Assembly (NCBI GenBank): GCA_009602725.1
Contig: WELB01000309.1
Location: forward strand, 35,899-72,126
Source of the DNA: Spirogloea muscicola
Taxonomy: Eukaryota; Streptophyta; Zygnematophyceae; Spirogloeales; Spirogloeaceae
Length of the DNA: 36,228 nt
Direction: 5' to 3'
The notes under the pieces are model-generated. The model was not told where the DNA came from, made no database searches, and was given only the letters and a program-made list of their open reading frames with translations. The translations under genes were made by a program, and so were the position numbers. Positions 25,831 through 36,228 of the stretch are shown here, piece after piece. How positions within the stretch are numbered: the first letter of the stretch is position 1; each line of letters starts with the position of its first letter.

Positions 25831-27129
25831 CGCTGGCCTCTGCGCCCTCGGTGGCGCCCCTCCTCTCTGTGACGAGGACGCCCTCGTCACGGGATAGGAT
25901 CCAGCCCTGTGCATACCACAAAGCGGCGGCTTCTCCAAGCTGCAGAGCGCCTCACTGCTGGCTCTGTCATCGTCCAAGCGTGCTTTGCTTGTTGACATTG
26001 TAGCCTCTCTTTTTTGGAGAGACTTCGTGGCTATCACAAAGGGGGTAGTAGAACCAGCATCATACAGCCATGCAGCAGCAGCCTGAGGTTTGCCACCAAT
26101 TGCAGCACTGTGATGGATTTTCTGAAACCTGCAATAGGATTTTCTGTAGGCATCGCACCTTCATATAGGCCAGTGTCCCTAGTCGGAAAATATTCGCTGA
26201 ATTTTTGACTCAGCGACTGGCTTTGAACTTCGCAGTGATTGGAAGCTGACACTGCCTTCCGATCAATTTGCAAACTCTGTCAATCTGGTAATTTGATTTG
26301 TCAACGTAATAACAGAAGGCAGACCTTTTACCCACCAAACTAAGCTGTCCCCTCTTCCACTCGCCCATTGAGACCCCAAGAATGAAGATGCCCATACCCG
26401 GTGCCCTTTGGTGCCCACCTGGGGCCAGCTCCTTATCTCGCATCCAGAGGTCTTGCTCTATGTAGCATTTATGGCAGCCACTACAGAAATAGCAGCCCCT
26501 ACAGAAAGCACGACCAACAAAGACCAGCAGAGATGCAAGCATGTTGGCCTGACGTGAAGACAGATCGTGCATGCAAAAATCATGAACCTTCAGTGACAAG
26601 GCAATATGCATCCCTGATGGCACCGTACATGATAGGCTGCCAGGTCAACCACACAAGCGGCGCCTGACATAATGGATCCAATTTGGAGCAGCTGGCACTG
26701 AGCAGTCGTTTACCCTTCAGGACATTCATGCCTGAGGGGCTCCACCGACCCAAGTGAGCTGCACACGTCAAGGCCATTGCAACACTCGCATGCTGACGAC
26801 CTGGTCTGATCCCCAATGCACATCTGTCTTGTTTCAATAGCAAGGTGTCTGTCCTGAGCTGCACTAGTCAGCGCTGGGCCATCTATGGCCCGGTCGCCGC
26901 GCACGCTGGTCGCCGTTGCTGAGTCCTGCTCAACGCTGGCGGGCGTGCTCCAATAATGGTTAGGTACACAAGAAGGAGCAAACCATATGCAGCTCCAGTC
27001 CCGAAGCTGCCTCAGCCGCTTCCCCCTGGCGGAGGAGAGAGAAAACAGGGGGAAGGGCAAAAGGAAGGAGAGGTATCGACCGCCGGTGCTGCGGAACGAG
27101 CAGGCCATGGCAGCGCTGCGCGCAGGGCC
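25831..27129. other. Intergenic interval downstream of the sigma factor gene
   Basis: About 1.3 kb that should include the sigma factor 3' UTR. The largest frames (26210-26623 and 26710-27108, both minus) contain no recognisable domain and look like chance ORFs. No repeat ends were seen. Confidence 0.45.
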
Positions 27130-30091
27130 TCAGACTTCGAGGTAGGCGCGCAGGACGCTGTTGCGGCTCGGCTGCCGTAGCTTGCGCAGGGCTTTGCTTT
27201 CAATCTGCCGAATGCGCTCGCGCGTAACCCGGAAGATGTTCCCAATCTCCTCGAGAGTCTTCACGCGGCCATCATCAAGGCCATAGCGCAGCCGCATGAC
27301 GTCTCGCTCGCGTGGGTTAAGCGTATGAAGCACCGCCTCCAAGTCCTGCTTCAGCAATCGCTTTGCAATAGCGTCCTCGGGCGACTCTATGTCGCGATCC
27401 GCGATGCACTCCTGCAGGCGCACAGCAGCAGCATCCGACTAGAACCAGCAAGTGCCCATCTAGCCTACTCATCATTAATTAAGTGCTTAAAATGCCAGCA
27501 CGAGCAATCATTGATAGAATCTCGTGACAAGAGCAATACAGAGACTTGGTGCCAATCCAGCCATAACTCCAACAGTTGTATGCACCGACAATCTTTCAGG
27601 CGGAAAAATACAAGCGGGCTCACCGAAAGGGTCTGGTCGCCGTCCTTGCCCACCGGCTTCTCCATCGACACAGGGATGCGCGCAGCCTTAAGGATTGACC
27701 TGATCTTGTCAGCGGGCATGCCTACAATTTCCGCAAGCTCGTCTTCGCGTGGCGGCCGCCCATGCTCCTGGATGAGCATCTTCTTTGCCTTGTTGATACG
27801 TGAGATTACCTCGTATAGGTGCACCTGTCCCATGCGCACATTGACAACTTGGTCAGCAGCCAGACTGTTGCTGTGCACCACTGATAGTGGCTACACAATC
27901 AAGCTGCATGACCATTTCTTAGCAGTGAGCTGACAATCTAACCCAATTGTGCGGCCTTGGCCAACAATAACGATGCCGTTGGCCTTTCATGGCTGAAGTG
28001 GCGCACCGGCAGCCTAATGGTGCGGGCCTGGTCAGCAATGGCGCGTGTCACGGCCTGCCGGATCCACCAGTGTGCATATGTTGAGAACTTGAAGCCCTTG
28101 GTGTGGTCAAACTTCTCTGCACCGCGGATGAGGCCCATGCTGCCCTCCTGCAGCCAGCCACAAGACCCTAGCTAAGTCAACTCAATCTTCGGCTCAATCT
28201 ACAACTAAAGCACTGGTAGCGTAATTTGGAGGCAACAGCCTAGGCCTGCACAGCTGGAACTTCCATGTGGCAGCGTGCTCAGCATCGCTCTTCGCAGCAA
28301 GCCAAGGTTTGGTTCAGCAGCAACCTGGGGGCACAACTCGCACGTCCAAGACAAGTGATGCTGCAAATCTACGGGGGCTACTTGCAATTAGTGACTGGGG
28401 TTCAATGGCTGCCCAGCTGCGGACCTGGATGAGGTCCTGGAAGGCCATTCCGCGGCCCTGGTACTTCTTGGCGACCGAAACGACGAGGCGCAGGTTTGAG
28501 AGCACCATCTTGTCCTTGCAGGCACGCCCGTCCTTGACGCGAGTCTCGAATGCCGTCTGCTCCATGCCGGCAGCGCGCGACCACTCCGCCAGCGTCGGCG
28601 CCCGCCCCAACTCTTCTGCCAGGCTGTGGCTCAACCGTTCCAGCTTCAGCAGATCCTGCAATGGCATCATAGCATCCACAATCAAATTTCATGCACATTG
28701 ATCTGCACTAAGGCACACGGCCACCTACAGTGGATCTGAAAGCCAGCAATTAAGATAGATAATCATCTTCCTGCTCGACCAAACTGGCCTCAGCACGTAC
28801 GCTCTAGCAACAAGAGGCTGCCGCGCAGCCACCCATGTCCTCAAAATCCACAGCTAGGGGTGCTAGTGGTGACTGACCTGGATGCCCTGGCTGAGCTGCA
28901 CCTCCTCAAGGCCCGTGAGCAGCCGCGTCTTGCCAATCTCGCGAAGGTACGACCGGATGGGGTCGGAGGGGTCGTGCTGCCCGAGTGACGGCTTCTTGAC
29001 CTTGATCGGCACGGCAATGGAGGCGGCGGCGGCCACCTGCTCCGCGCGCTCCGTTGCGCGCTCCCGCTTTTGCAGCCGTTCGATCCGCTTCGTGGAGCGC
29101 ACAGCGAAGGTCCTCGTGGCTTCATCACTACCTGCGCCACGACTCGCCGCAGCCTTGTCGTCCCGCAGACGGGCCTGTTCCTGCGCTCGCTCCATGGCCT
29201 GCGCCATGGCCGTCGGCACCTCGCCCTCGTCCTCCCACAGGACCTCGGAGCCCTTGCCGGCCTCCAGGCACGGCCGGGCATCGTCGGTGCCGGCCCGGCG
29301 GTCCCTCGAGCTGGGCAGCGACGAGCCGCCTTGGTCAGAGCCACCGTTGTGGCGGGCTGTGGGTGGCGGTGGGAAGTAGCCGCCGGCGGCGGCCATGGAG
29401 GCGGCCTCGCGCGCGGCCTTGGCGGCGGCCCTGGCCAAGGCCATGGCCTCCTCCGCCGCCGCGCGGGTCGTCGCCGCATCGCTGGTGGAGCTGAGCCAGT
29501 TCTCGGCGAGCGACGTCGCGCCACGAGACGGCGCGTGGTGCGCCACCAGGAGGTGATCCGTTGTGTGGATACGGCTGCCACAAAGCGCCACAAATGATGG
29601 TGATGAGCCTCAGCTGCTCCAGCAAAGCCCTTGACTGCACTAAGACCAATCGACGTAGCCTCCATGGACTGCCTGCTCTTGACGTTAGAAAGGGAGACGG
29701 TAGAGACCCACTGCTACCACAGACCCGAATGACCAGCAGAGCTGCCAACGCGTGGCTGGACCAGAGGTGCCGGCGAGTCCACAGATGCGAGCCGACGAGG
29801 CCATCAAGGCTCTGCCAGTCGTTAAGCCGGATGGTAGAGAGCACCAGAAGAACGGGCGCGGGCAGCCCAAGCAGTGGCTCTGAGCCCCGGCACGCCCTCA
29901 GCGGCAGACGCCAGGTCTGAGCCTGGGCAGCATGTCGGAGACAGAGGCGGACCTGCAGGAGAAGGCGGCAGGGAGGAGCGCCGATGCCGCCGCCGCCACC
30001 GCCGGCGCTGCCGCCGCCGCCGCCGCGGCGGGCGCGCAGGCCAGCTCGAAAAAAAAAAAACCGCCGCCGTGACCGGCGCCGCCAGCGCCAT
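27130..30091 (-). CDS. SIG: Plastid RNA polymerase sigma-70 factor
   Basis: Six minus-strand exons: 29953-30091, 28878-29608, 28425-28655, 28007-28147, 27624-27824, 27130-27411. All are phase-consistent and give 574 residues. The first about 60 residues ([14 protein letters not shown] then an Arg/Ser-rich run) look like a plastid transit peptide; an Ala-rich linker follows. Core regions: 1.2 [17 protein letters not shown]; 2.1-2.2 [17 protein letters not shown] and [20 protein letters not shown]; 2.3-2.4 [19 protein letters not shown]; region 3 [17 protein letters not shown]; 4.2 [18 protein letters not shown], ending at LEV. Family role: directs the bacterial-type plastid RNA polymerase (PEP) to -10/-35 promoters. 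It is a group-1-like SigA/SIG2 type; which land-plant SIG it matches cannot be decided. The exon 1 to exon 2 junction uses a weak acceptor (CTGAG before 29608) chosen by phase, and exon 1 crosses a 12-T homopolymer, so the first exon is the least certain part. Confidence 0.94.
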
Positions 30092-30697
30092 CGCCCCGCC
30101 GCCGAATGCGGCGGCCAAGCCGGCGGGCGCGGCGAGCTCCGGGGCCCTAATGAGAACCTTTCTCTTCCCCCATCCGGTCGAGGCCCCCCCTCCCCCCCCG
30201 GGCGGAGCTCCCTCGCCCCACATCCGCAGCCCTCTTCCGCATCAGAGATTGATACGTATCTGGGAGCCTGCCTTCTGAGGGGACACGGCCTCTCTTCGGG
30301 GGCGAGCGGCCGCTCCGCCGCCCCCCCTCCGCGTCACATGGTCCCAGCAGCCGCTACGTGGCGCTTAAACCCCCTCCCCTCCGCCCGCTCCCGCCCGGTA
30401 ACGCGGCCGTCTGGCGCGGCGCCTTGATCCAATCGGTGGCCCTTTGTTGCGCCGCCCGCCCCGCCGCCGTCGGATTGCTGCAGGCATCGGACGGCGCACG
30501 TTGACCGTCCCCCCAGTGGCGCGCTGATACGGCACGATCCGACCCGGTAAATATCGCCGCGCTACCAACAGGAGCGCGATCAGCCGCGCCGGCTGCACCG
30601 AATCAAAGCCGTATGTGTATGTGTACTGCCCCAGCCCGTCCCCCACGGGCTACTGAGCGTTCGCTGGCTGATGTCGTAGTCCTAGTCCTTCGCACTC

Positions 30698-30797
30698 AGA
30701 AGAACGTGCTCGCCCATTGAGAATAGGGGCTGGAAAAGCCAGCCCAAAAAGAATGAACGTAGTACGAGAAGGGGGCCAGGGGGAGCGCTAAGAGAAG
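30698..30797 (-). repeat. Dispersed hairpin repeat, copy D
   Basis: Begins AGAAGAACGTGCTCGCCCAT and contains the perfect hairpin GGGGCTGGAAAAGCCAGCCC. It continues GTACGAGAAGGGGGCCAGG and ends near GCGCTAAGAGAAG. It is the reverse complement of copy B over about 90 bp and shares its 5' terminus with copy C. Confidence 0.7.
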
Positions 30798-30849
30798 CAA
30801 GCACACAGAGAAACAAAGCAGCTAGAATCACTCGCACTCCGGCTCCTCC

Positions 30850-30915
30850 AGACCTTGTCCATTCCTTTGGGCTGGCCTTTCCCAGCCACCAGTCAATCTG
30901 GCCGCGCTTTCTTCC
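30850..30915 (+). repeat. Dispersed hairpin repeat, copy E (partial)
   Basis: ACCTTGTCCATTCCTTTGGG leads into the hairpin GGCTGGCCTTTCCCAGCC and then TCAATCTGGCCGCGCTTTC. The first block matches the end of copy C (reverse complement) and the last block matches the flank of copy B at 4779-4795. Confidence 0.6.
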
Positions 30916-30975
30916 ACTTGGTCATGCTTATTATATGGACTGGCCGATCACAACAGTCAGGAGGAGCCGCTTTCC

Positions 30976-31096
30976 AGTAGAGGGCGGTGGCTGTGAGAGG
31001 CCAGCCCAGAAACTAGACGAGTCTACTGGAAGAGTCTCCCACTCCTTCTCGTTCGCTCCTTGTGAGCTGGCCTCTCACGGCCATCGCCTTACTACT
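30976..31096. repeat. Imperfect 30-bp inverted repeat
   Basis: The left arm 30976-31005 (ending GGCTGTGAGAGGCCAGC) is the near reverse complement of the right arm 31066-31096 (starting GCTGGCCTCTCACGGCCA), with a spacer of about 60 bp. Weaker pairing may extend both arms outward to about 45 bp. It could be a foldback element or MITE. The GGCCAGC end is reminiscent of the hairpin repeat nearby. Confidence 0.65.
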
Positions 31097-32168
31097 GAAT
31101 AGCTGTTCTGCTCTCCTGCTGGCGCCTCACAGCCACCAACAGCCTTGTACAGCAGACTCGCCATTCCTTGCTGCCACCAGCTGGAGCCAGGAAAAGCTGC
31201 TTGGCCTCAAATTTGGCAGGCACAATCGCTCAAACTTACACTTCTTGATGGTGGCCCGTTGCTTCCAGTTTCTACGATCGGCTTCCCTTCACTTGCCTCT
31301 CTCTCCGCTAGAGGCTACACAAGCTTCAGCAACTCACATGGCGGCTTGCAGCTGCTGTGCAGCTCCCCAGCAATCCCAAGCCTGCGGGTGCAACATGGAA
31401 TCTGCCCAGGTTGGCCCCCACTCCCAGTTCTGAAAGCCCACCTCTCATCCCTCAGCGACTGATACTGTCATGGAGAGAGATGCATTGGAATAGGAATGAT
31501 GCTCCCCCTAGCTGCAGGCGGACTGGCATCACAACCGCGAGCTACCTTGACCACTACAACAGCAATGAGCCCATTTGCTTTTGCAAATTGGCTCATGCCG
31601 GCGGGAAAAGCATGCTTCATTGTCTGGGCATGCATGCCATCAAGCAAACAACCAATTATAGAAGCAGGCAGACTAAGAACCACATAACCATCTGTACAAG
31701 TAGTGGAGATAAGCAACCCAATGGTAGCCTGTATTCTGAGGTAAAGTTGTAGGCCACAGTGGATTGCAAGCAACACCCTATAGAATGCGTTGTGCGAGCT
31801 CAAAGGCGACGGGGTTTAGCCTCGTCACAAATTGCGGAGCCCGCGCGCCTGCACCTGGCAAACAGCAGCACGAGGAGGCGCAGTGGGATGTGCAGACAAA
31901 CATGTCCCTCATCCTCGGCCGTCACCGGCCAGCACGGAGCATCCGCATATCAAGCACTTCAAGTAACGGCTGCAGAAGGAAATGCAGAGGAGAGCTGGAG
32001 GAAGATTTGACAGATGCCATCAGGGCGAAGCTTAGCTAGCTGCCGCTTGTGAGACAGTGTGCGCTGCGCAGCGTAGCATCTTGGCCCCCTGGCAGCTGGC
32101 CTTTCGTTCGAAGTCGCGGAGCACCTGGCAGTGCCAGTACGTTTCGCCGGTCTCGCGGCTGACTTGCG

Positions 32169-35100
32169 CTACTCGCCGACCTCCTTCACATAGCCATCGG
32201 TGCTCTCCTCAAGCATGAAGCTGCCGCCGGGCACTTGGAACTCAGCCACCGCCTCCATGGCCGCCTCATCGTCGCCCTCGGGCTGGTTGTTCGCCATGGC
32301 CTGCACGACCCAATTTTGGTACGTGGCAGCAGTGTCTTCGCCAACGACCTGCTGATGCGCTGCTTCAACCCCACCATACTGAGCTGCGTCGACGACGTTC
32401 ACATCCAGCGCAATATCTGCTGGCACTTGGAAGCTTTCCATGGGGGCCACACTGCGCTCCTCCTTGACACAGGTGCCGGACTCCGTGAGCCCTGCACTCG
32501 TGTTGCCATCTGCAACAACCGACAGCCACTGTAAGCGCAGCGCAATAGCTTGCTCTGCACCCTGCTAGCTAACCATCTCCCACAAGTGCGAGAGTAGCGC
32601 AGGCAAGGATGGAGCGTGAATGGTGGACAGACCAGTGCCGGCAGAGAGACTCTGGTCGACTGGCGGCGGTGGTTGGCCCTGCGCCAACGGCGACATGGGC
32701 ATGTAGCCGCCGCTAGGCAGGTCGAGCGGCGGGTACGCCAGCAGCGAGAAGCTCATGGGCCGCTGGGCGTACAGCGGCTGCTGCGAGAATGGCGGCGCCG
32801 GCGGCATCTTAGGGCTGCCGGCGCTGCCTCCGCCAGGCAGGTGGTGTGGCGGAGGCGGCTGCATCCCGAACATCTGCCCCCCGCCGCTGCAGCTGCCGCC
32901 GCCATCGTTGTTGCCGCTGCTCCCGCCACCGCCGCCGCCGCCGCCGCCAATGAGCGCCGGATGCAGGCCCGGCGGCGGCGGCAGCGACGACGGCGAGGCC
33001 TGCAGCTCCATGCCCCCCTCCTCATTGCGGCTGCGCTTCGGCAGCTGCACGCTCTTGCCCCAGTGCTGTGTGGAGACAGGCAGCTGCGTCATCAGCTCCA
33101 TCAACTTTCAAGCTATGTCAATAACCAGCCGATTGAGCTGAGACACTAAGCTAATCACTCAACCACATCGCTGTATGCAGGTTTTGTTCATCTAGAGCAA
33201 AGCAGCGCATCTGCTGGAAGGCCTCACCGAGCTTCCAATATATGGCCCCATTGGGTAGCCGCTGGTCATGGCTGCAGAGCCCAGGGGAAGCCCCTGCTGC
33301 GGCAGGAGCTTCAGGTGCGGCAGTGCAGGCCGCAGCAGCGACGAGCCCTTTCCAGTGGCGACCCGGTGGCCGCCACCGCCGCGGCCGCCGTCGCTGGCGC
33401 CCGCGGCCCCAAGGAATGCGTCCGCCGCGTCGAATGCCGGCGCCGTGAGCATGTCCGTCATGCTGACTGCCGACGCGGACGTCGACATCTCTGTGCCCGC
33501 CGGGGCCGCCGCCATGACGGCGCTCCCCTCCCTGCCGGCGACGCTCACGATGCCTCCGCCGCCGTCCAGCGGGTCTCCCCGCTTCCTGCTGACCCCCACC
33601 CTCAGCGTGCCGCTGCCGCTGGGAGTGCTGGTGGACGTGAGCGCCGAGTTCGCCGCGCGCTGTTGCTGGTCGATCATTTGCTGCAGGTACTTGCTCTGCG
33701 CCTCGATCTGCAGCTGCAGCACCCGCTGCACCTGCGGCACACCACAGGTACGCGGACGACGCTCGAGGCATCAGACCAGGACATCGGCCGCCCACGTCAA
33801 TAAACAGAAAACCACAACAGCAGTTGCCTGACCAGCCAACCTCGACGAGTTCACCAGCCTTGACAGTGACTGCAAGCGACCAGCAAGTCTGACTTTTGTA
33901 CCTCAAGCTGCTCGTGCAGCTGACGTTGCACCTCCATCTGCATCTGCAGCGCTTCCGTGATGTGCATCGTGCGCCGCCCGGGGCTGGTAGTGCACAAGGC
34001 CACGGGTGCAGATATGACACCAGGTGAGGCAGCGTGGCGAAGGCAAAGAAGCCTCAGCAGCAACAAGCTTTACAATGCTGCTACAAAACTTCAGCAGTGA
34101 CAAATATGAACGTGACTGTAACAGAAATTGATTGTTACACTAAGGTAAAATTGCTGTGATAGACAGCGTGCACAGAGGGCGGCAATAGGAGGTGTGTCTC
34201 ACTCCGGGGAGACTCCTTCGGGAATGGACACCACATTTGCAGCGCTGCCGATGTCGCTGGCATCGCCGTTGCCGCCCGTGCGGCCGCCACTGCTACCGGC
34301 GCTATGGCCACCGCCCCCGCCGCCACCGCTCCCCGCCCCGCCAGAGCCACAGGCGACGCCGCCGCCGGCACCGCCGCCGGCAACAATGGTGGGCTTCTTT
34401 GCAATCGGGCCAACACTTGCGGGCCGAGAGGGAGCTGCCATGTCTGGCAGCTTGTCGGGCCTGGGACTTGGCACCCTCGCCACCGGCGGCGCCGCCAGCG
34501 CCGGCTGCCCCAACGATGGCGCACACTCTGGAAAACGAGCAACTTGCCGTAGTCTGTTAGCCATGTCGGTCAGCCGGCTGAGCCTGACGGCGGCAGTGCC
34601 ACGGAGGCAGCATGGGGGAGAGTCTCACGCTTGGGAGGTGGGCCGCTGGGCTGATGTACGCCGCCGCCGCCGCCGCCGCCGCCTGGCGGGCCTGGCGGCA
34701 GCATGCCTGCTGCACCCGCCATGTCTGGCGACAACCGGGACATGCGATACTTCTGCGAAGGATGGCCGCACATGTGTCAACCAACTGTTGCGTAGCAAGT
34801 GTATCAAGGCCAACACCAGCCTGCACGAGAACAATGTGTTGCTTGCCACGTTGCCATGGCACCCGCAGCGGACTGGCGGACAATGGCTGCCGCGGCCGGC
34901 TGCCAATGCAGACCTGGAGGTGGCTCTTGACGTGGTAGATGGTGAGGCCCTGGACGCTCATGACCCTCAGCACGCCCTTTGGCGTCGCACCTGCCAGTGA
35001 CCGGCGACGACGGCAGGGGTGAGCACAGTGCACCGCTGTGTACACGGCAGGGCGGCAGCGGGGGCGGCGCGGGGCGGGGCTCACGGTCGGCGCCGCCGAG

Positions 35101-36139
35101 CGCGTCAACCGCGTCCTTGAAGCGCTGGTGCAGCTCCGGCGTCCATCGCAGGCGCTGCTTGGCATTGCCCGGCCCGGGCGAGGGCCCGCCGCCGCTCTCC
35201 GATGGCGACTGGGGCTCCTCGGCACCGGCGCCGCTGGCGGCCAGCAGCGTCCGCTGGTGCACGCCGCGCAGCGCGCCGCTGCCGCTCGCCCGGGCGCTGC
35301 TGTTGCTGTGCGCCGCGTCGGGGAAGCCATAGATTGGCGGCAGCCCTCCGCTCGGCTGCCCGACCTTCTTCGCCTGATACATGGGCTGCTGCCGCTCCCC
35401 CGGCTGCCGCAGCCAGGAAACAATTACCGATGGCGTACATTCTAGGACAAGTTGTATATCAGACATATTCATGAATATCTTGATCACGGGATGGAGTGAG
35501 CAGAGCTCACAGTATTGCCCAATGTATCAGCAACCAAAGGCAACTGGGAAATCAAGACTGGGGGGCTAGTGCAGAGCCAGCCGGGGAGGCCCTCACCTGG
35601 GCCCCACCGAAGCCGCGGTCGGCGTCGTCGACGGCGTAGTCGTCGGTGAAGCACGACTTCACCTGCCCGAGGATGTCGTCGTACTCCGCCCACGACGAAG
35701 GCCAGAACTTATCGAGGAAGTTGTCGACGTAGTCGTCGGGATCTGCGCCGCAGTCGGCGCCGGGAAGCTGCTGCTGCTGCTCCTCCTCGGGGCCCTTGCC
35801 CTTGCCGTCGCCGTCGGCTGCGGCAGCGGCGGAGGCCGCAGCAGGGCGGGGCTGGATGCCAGCAAGCGCGGCCTTGCTCAGCGGCGGCTCGGGCGGAGAA
35901 GGCTCGTCGCCGCCGCCAGCTGCGTCGAGCAGCGAGTCGTCAACGTCCACTATGTCGTCCTGGTCGCCGCCGCCCGTCTTGAGGTCAGGCGCCGGCTTGG
36001 CTTCGGAGGCCAGCAGTGGCGCTGGCTTGGGCTCGGCGGCGGCGGTGGCGGCCGCTCCGTCGTCGTCGTCGCCGGCGGCGGCGACGGCGGCGGCCTCGCC
36101 ACTCCGCAGCTTCCAGCTCTCCGTCGACTTCGTGGTCAT
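32169..36139 (-). CDS. PHR1: MYB-CC (GARP) transcription factor, PHR1/PSR1 type
   Basis: Nine minus-strand exons: 35597-36139, 35085-35403, 34914-34990, 34629-34752, 34203-34527, 33902-33983, 33228-33731, 32574-33083, 32169-32528. Phases agree throughout, giving 947 residues. The GARP/MYB domain runs [20 protein letters not shown] (from about residue 260), [20 protein letters not shown] and KSHLQ-KYR, interrupted by two introns. The coiled-coil (CC) domain is [20 protein letters not shown] joined to [20 protein letters not shown], with the LHEQLE signature. Family role: a nuclear regulator of the phosphate-starvation response that binds P1BS-type sites, usually as a dimer through the CC helix. 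Oddities: about 140 Gly/Ala/Pro-rich residues separate the two domains, which are close together in land-plant PHR1; the N-terminus is long and acidic and the C-terminus Gly/Pro-rich and then acidic. Chlamydomonas PSR1 is also long. The ATG at 36139 is the first in frame; the upstream gene boundary is cut by the window end. Confidence 0.93.
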
Positions 36140-36228
36140 CACATCTGAGGCCCCCGCCGGCCCCGCTGAGGCCGGGGCGGCAGCGAGGGGGCGCGGCCAC
36201 CAGCGGCCGGCGAGACAGCTTGCCCGCC

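Larger units (their letters stand above)
30092..32168. other. Intergenic interval between the sigma factor and MYB-CC genes
   Basis: Up to about 30660 it is very GC-rich and likely contains the sigma factor promoter and leader. Beyond that lie two hairpin-repeat copies (30698-30797, 30850-30915) and a long imperfect inverted repeat (30976-31096). Open frames at 31062-31433 (+), 31357-31752 (+) and 31468-31803 (-) have no recognisable features. The end near 32168 is the MYB-CC 3' UTR. Confidence 0.5.

Noticed and set aside
26210-26623. 137-codon minus-strand frame
   Set aside because: Composition and content look random, no domain or splice partners.
28841-29665. 274-codon minus-strand open frame rich in Arg/Pro
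   Set aside because: A different frame of the sigma factor second exon; the frame with region 1.2 motifs is the real one.
30698-30797. Hairpin repeat as a tRNA or other known RNA gene
   Set aside because: No cloverleaf, no A or B box and no conserved known RNA core; only a simple hairpin is visible.
31468-31803. 111-codon minus-strand frame
   Set aside because: No recognisable features; lies in repeat-containing intergenic DNA.
32616-33149. 177-codon plus-strand frame
   Set aside because: Shadow of the Gly/Pro-rich MYB-CC exon 8 on the other strand.
34194-35000. 268-codon plus-strand open frame
   Set aside because: It is antisense to exons of the MYB-CC gene, whose minus-strand reading has clear GARP and coiled-coil motifs; GC-rich coding DNA gives long shadow frames.

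Overview
This is nuclear DNA from a photosynthetic eukaryote of the green lineage (Viridiplantae), most likely a green alga or another early-branching green plant. The evidence is: intron-rich genes; a plastid sigma-70 factor with an N-terminal extension; a plant-type MYB-CC (PHR1/PSR1) regulator; plant-type DDM1 and MER3; a 71-residue complex I subunit with the plant MGGGM start; and degenerate TTTAGGG (Arabidopsis-type) telomere-like tracts inside introns. Species cannot be decided from the sequence alone. I see no rRNA, tRNA, CRISPR array or operon-like organisation.

Layout. (1) 106-1322 (+): membrane-anchored ubiquitin-fold protein (MUB) with a CTIL prenylation box. (2) 1323-5061: gene-poor, with small hairpins, a tandem duplication and two copies of a short hairpin-bearing dispersed repeat. 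(3) 5062-12941 (+): meiotic DNA helicase MER3/HFM1, rebuilt here as about 27 small exons, with three GC-AG introns and an 18-nt exon. (4) 13261-14976 (-): unrecognised tail-anchored coiled-coil protein, divergent across 194 bp from (5) 15171-16151 (+), the mitochondrial complex I subunit NDUFB4/B15, whose first coding exon is 7 nt. (6) 16152-18932: gene-poor, holding a non-LTR retrotransposon reverse-transcriptase fragment that carries a nested 68-bp hairpin element. (7) 18933-24791 (-): DDM1/LSH SNF2 chromatin remodeller, 17 exons, with a 786-bp pogo-like DNA transposon and a telomere-like tract in its introns. (8) 25113-25830 (-): decayed C-terminal end of a non-LTR retroelement. (9) 27130-30091 (-): plastid RNA polymerase sigma factor, 6 exons. 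(10) 30092-32168: intergenic with two more copies of the hairpin repeat and a long inverted repeat. (11) 32169-36139 (-): MYB-CC phosphate-starvation-type transcription factor, 9 exons.

The gene models come from manual splicing. For each main gene the reading phase is consistent across every junction, and the joined protein follows the known family. The genes are ordinary neighbours serving different compartments (membrane ubiquitin-fold, meiotic nucleus, mitochondrion, chromatin, plastid transcription, nutrient signalling), and I see no sign that they form one system. The most unusual content is splicing-related (GC-AG introns, micro-exons) and mobile-element-related (the hairpin repeat family, the nested insertion in an RT fragment, and a pogo element with a PCNA-binding-type tail inside the gene for a transposon silencer). 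I did not find a new multi-gene biological system.
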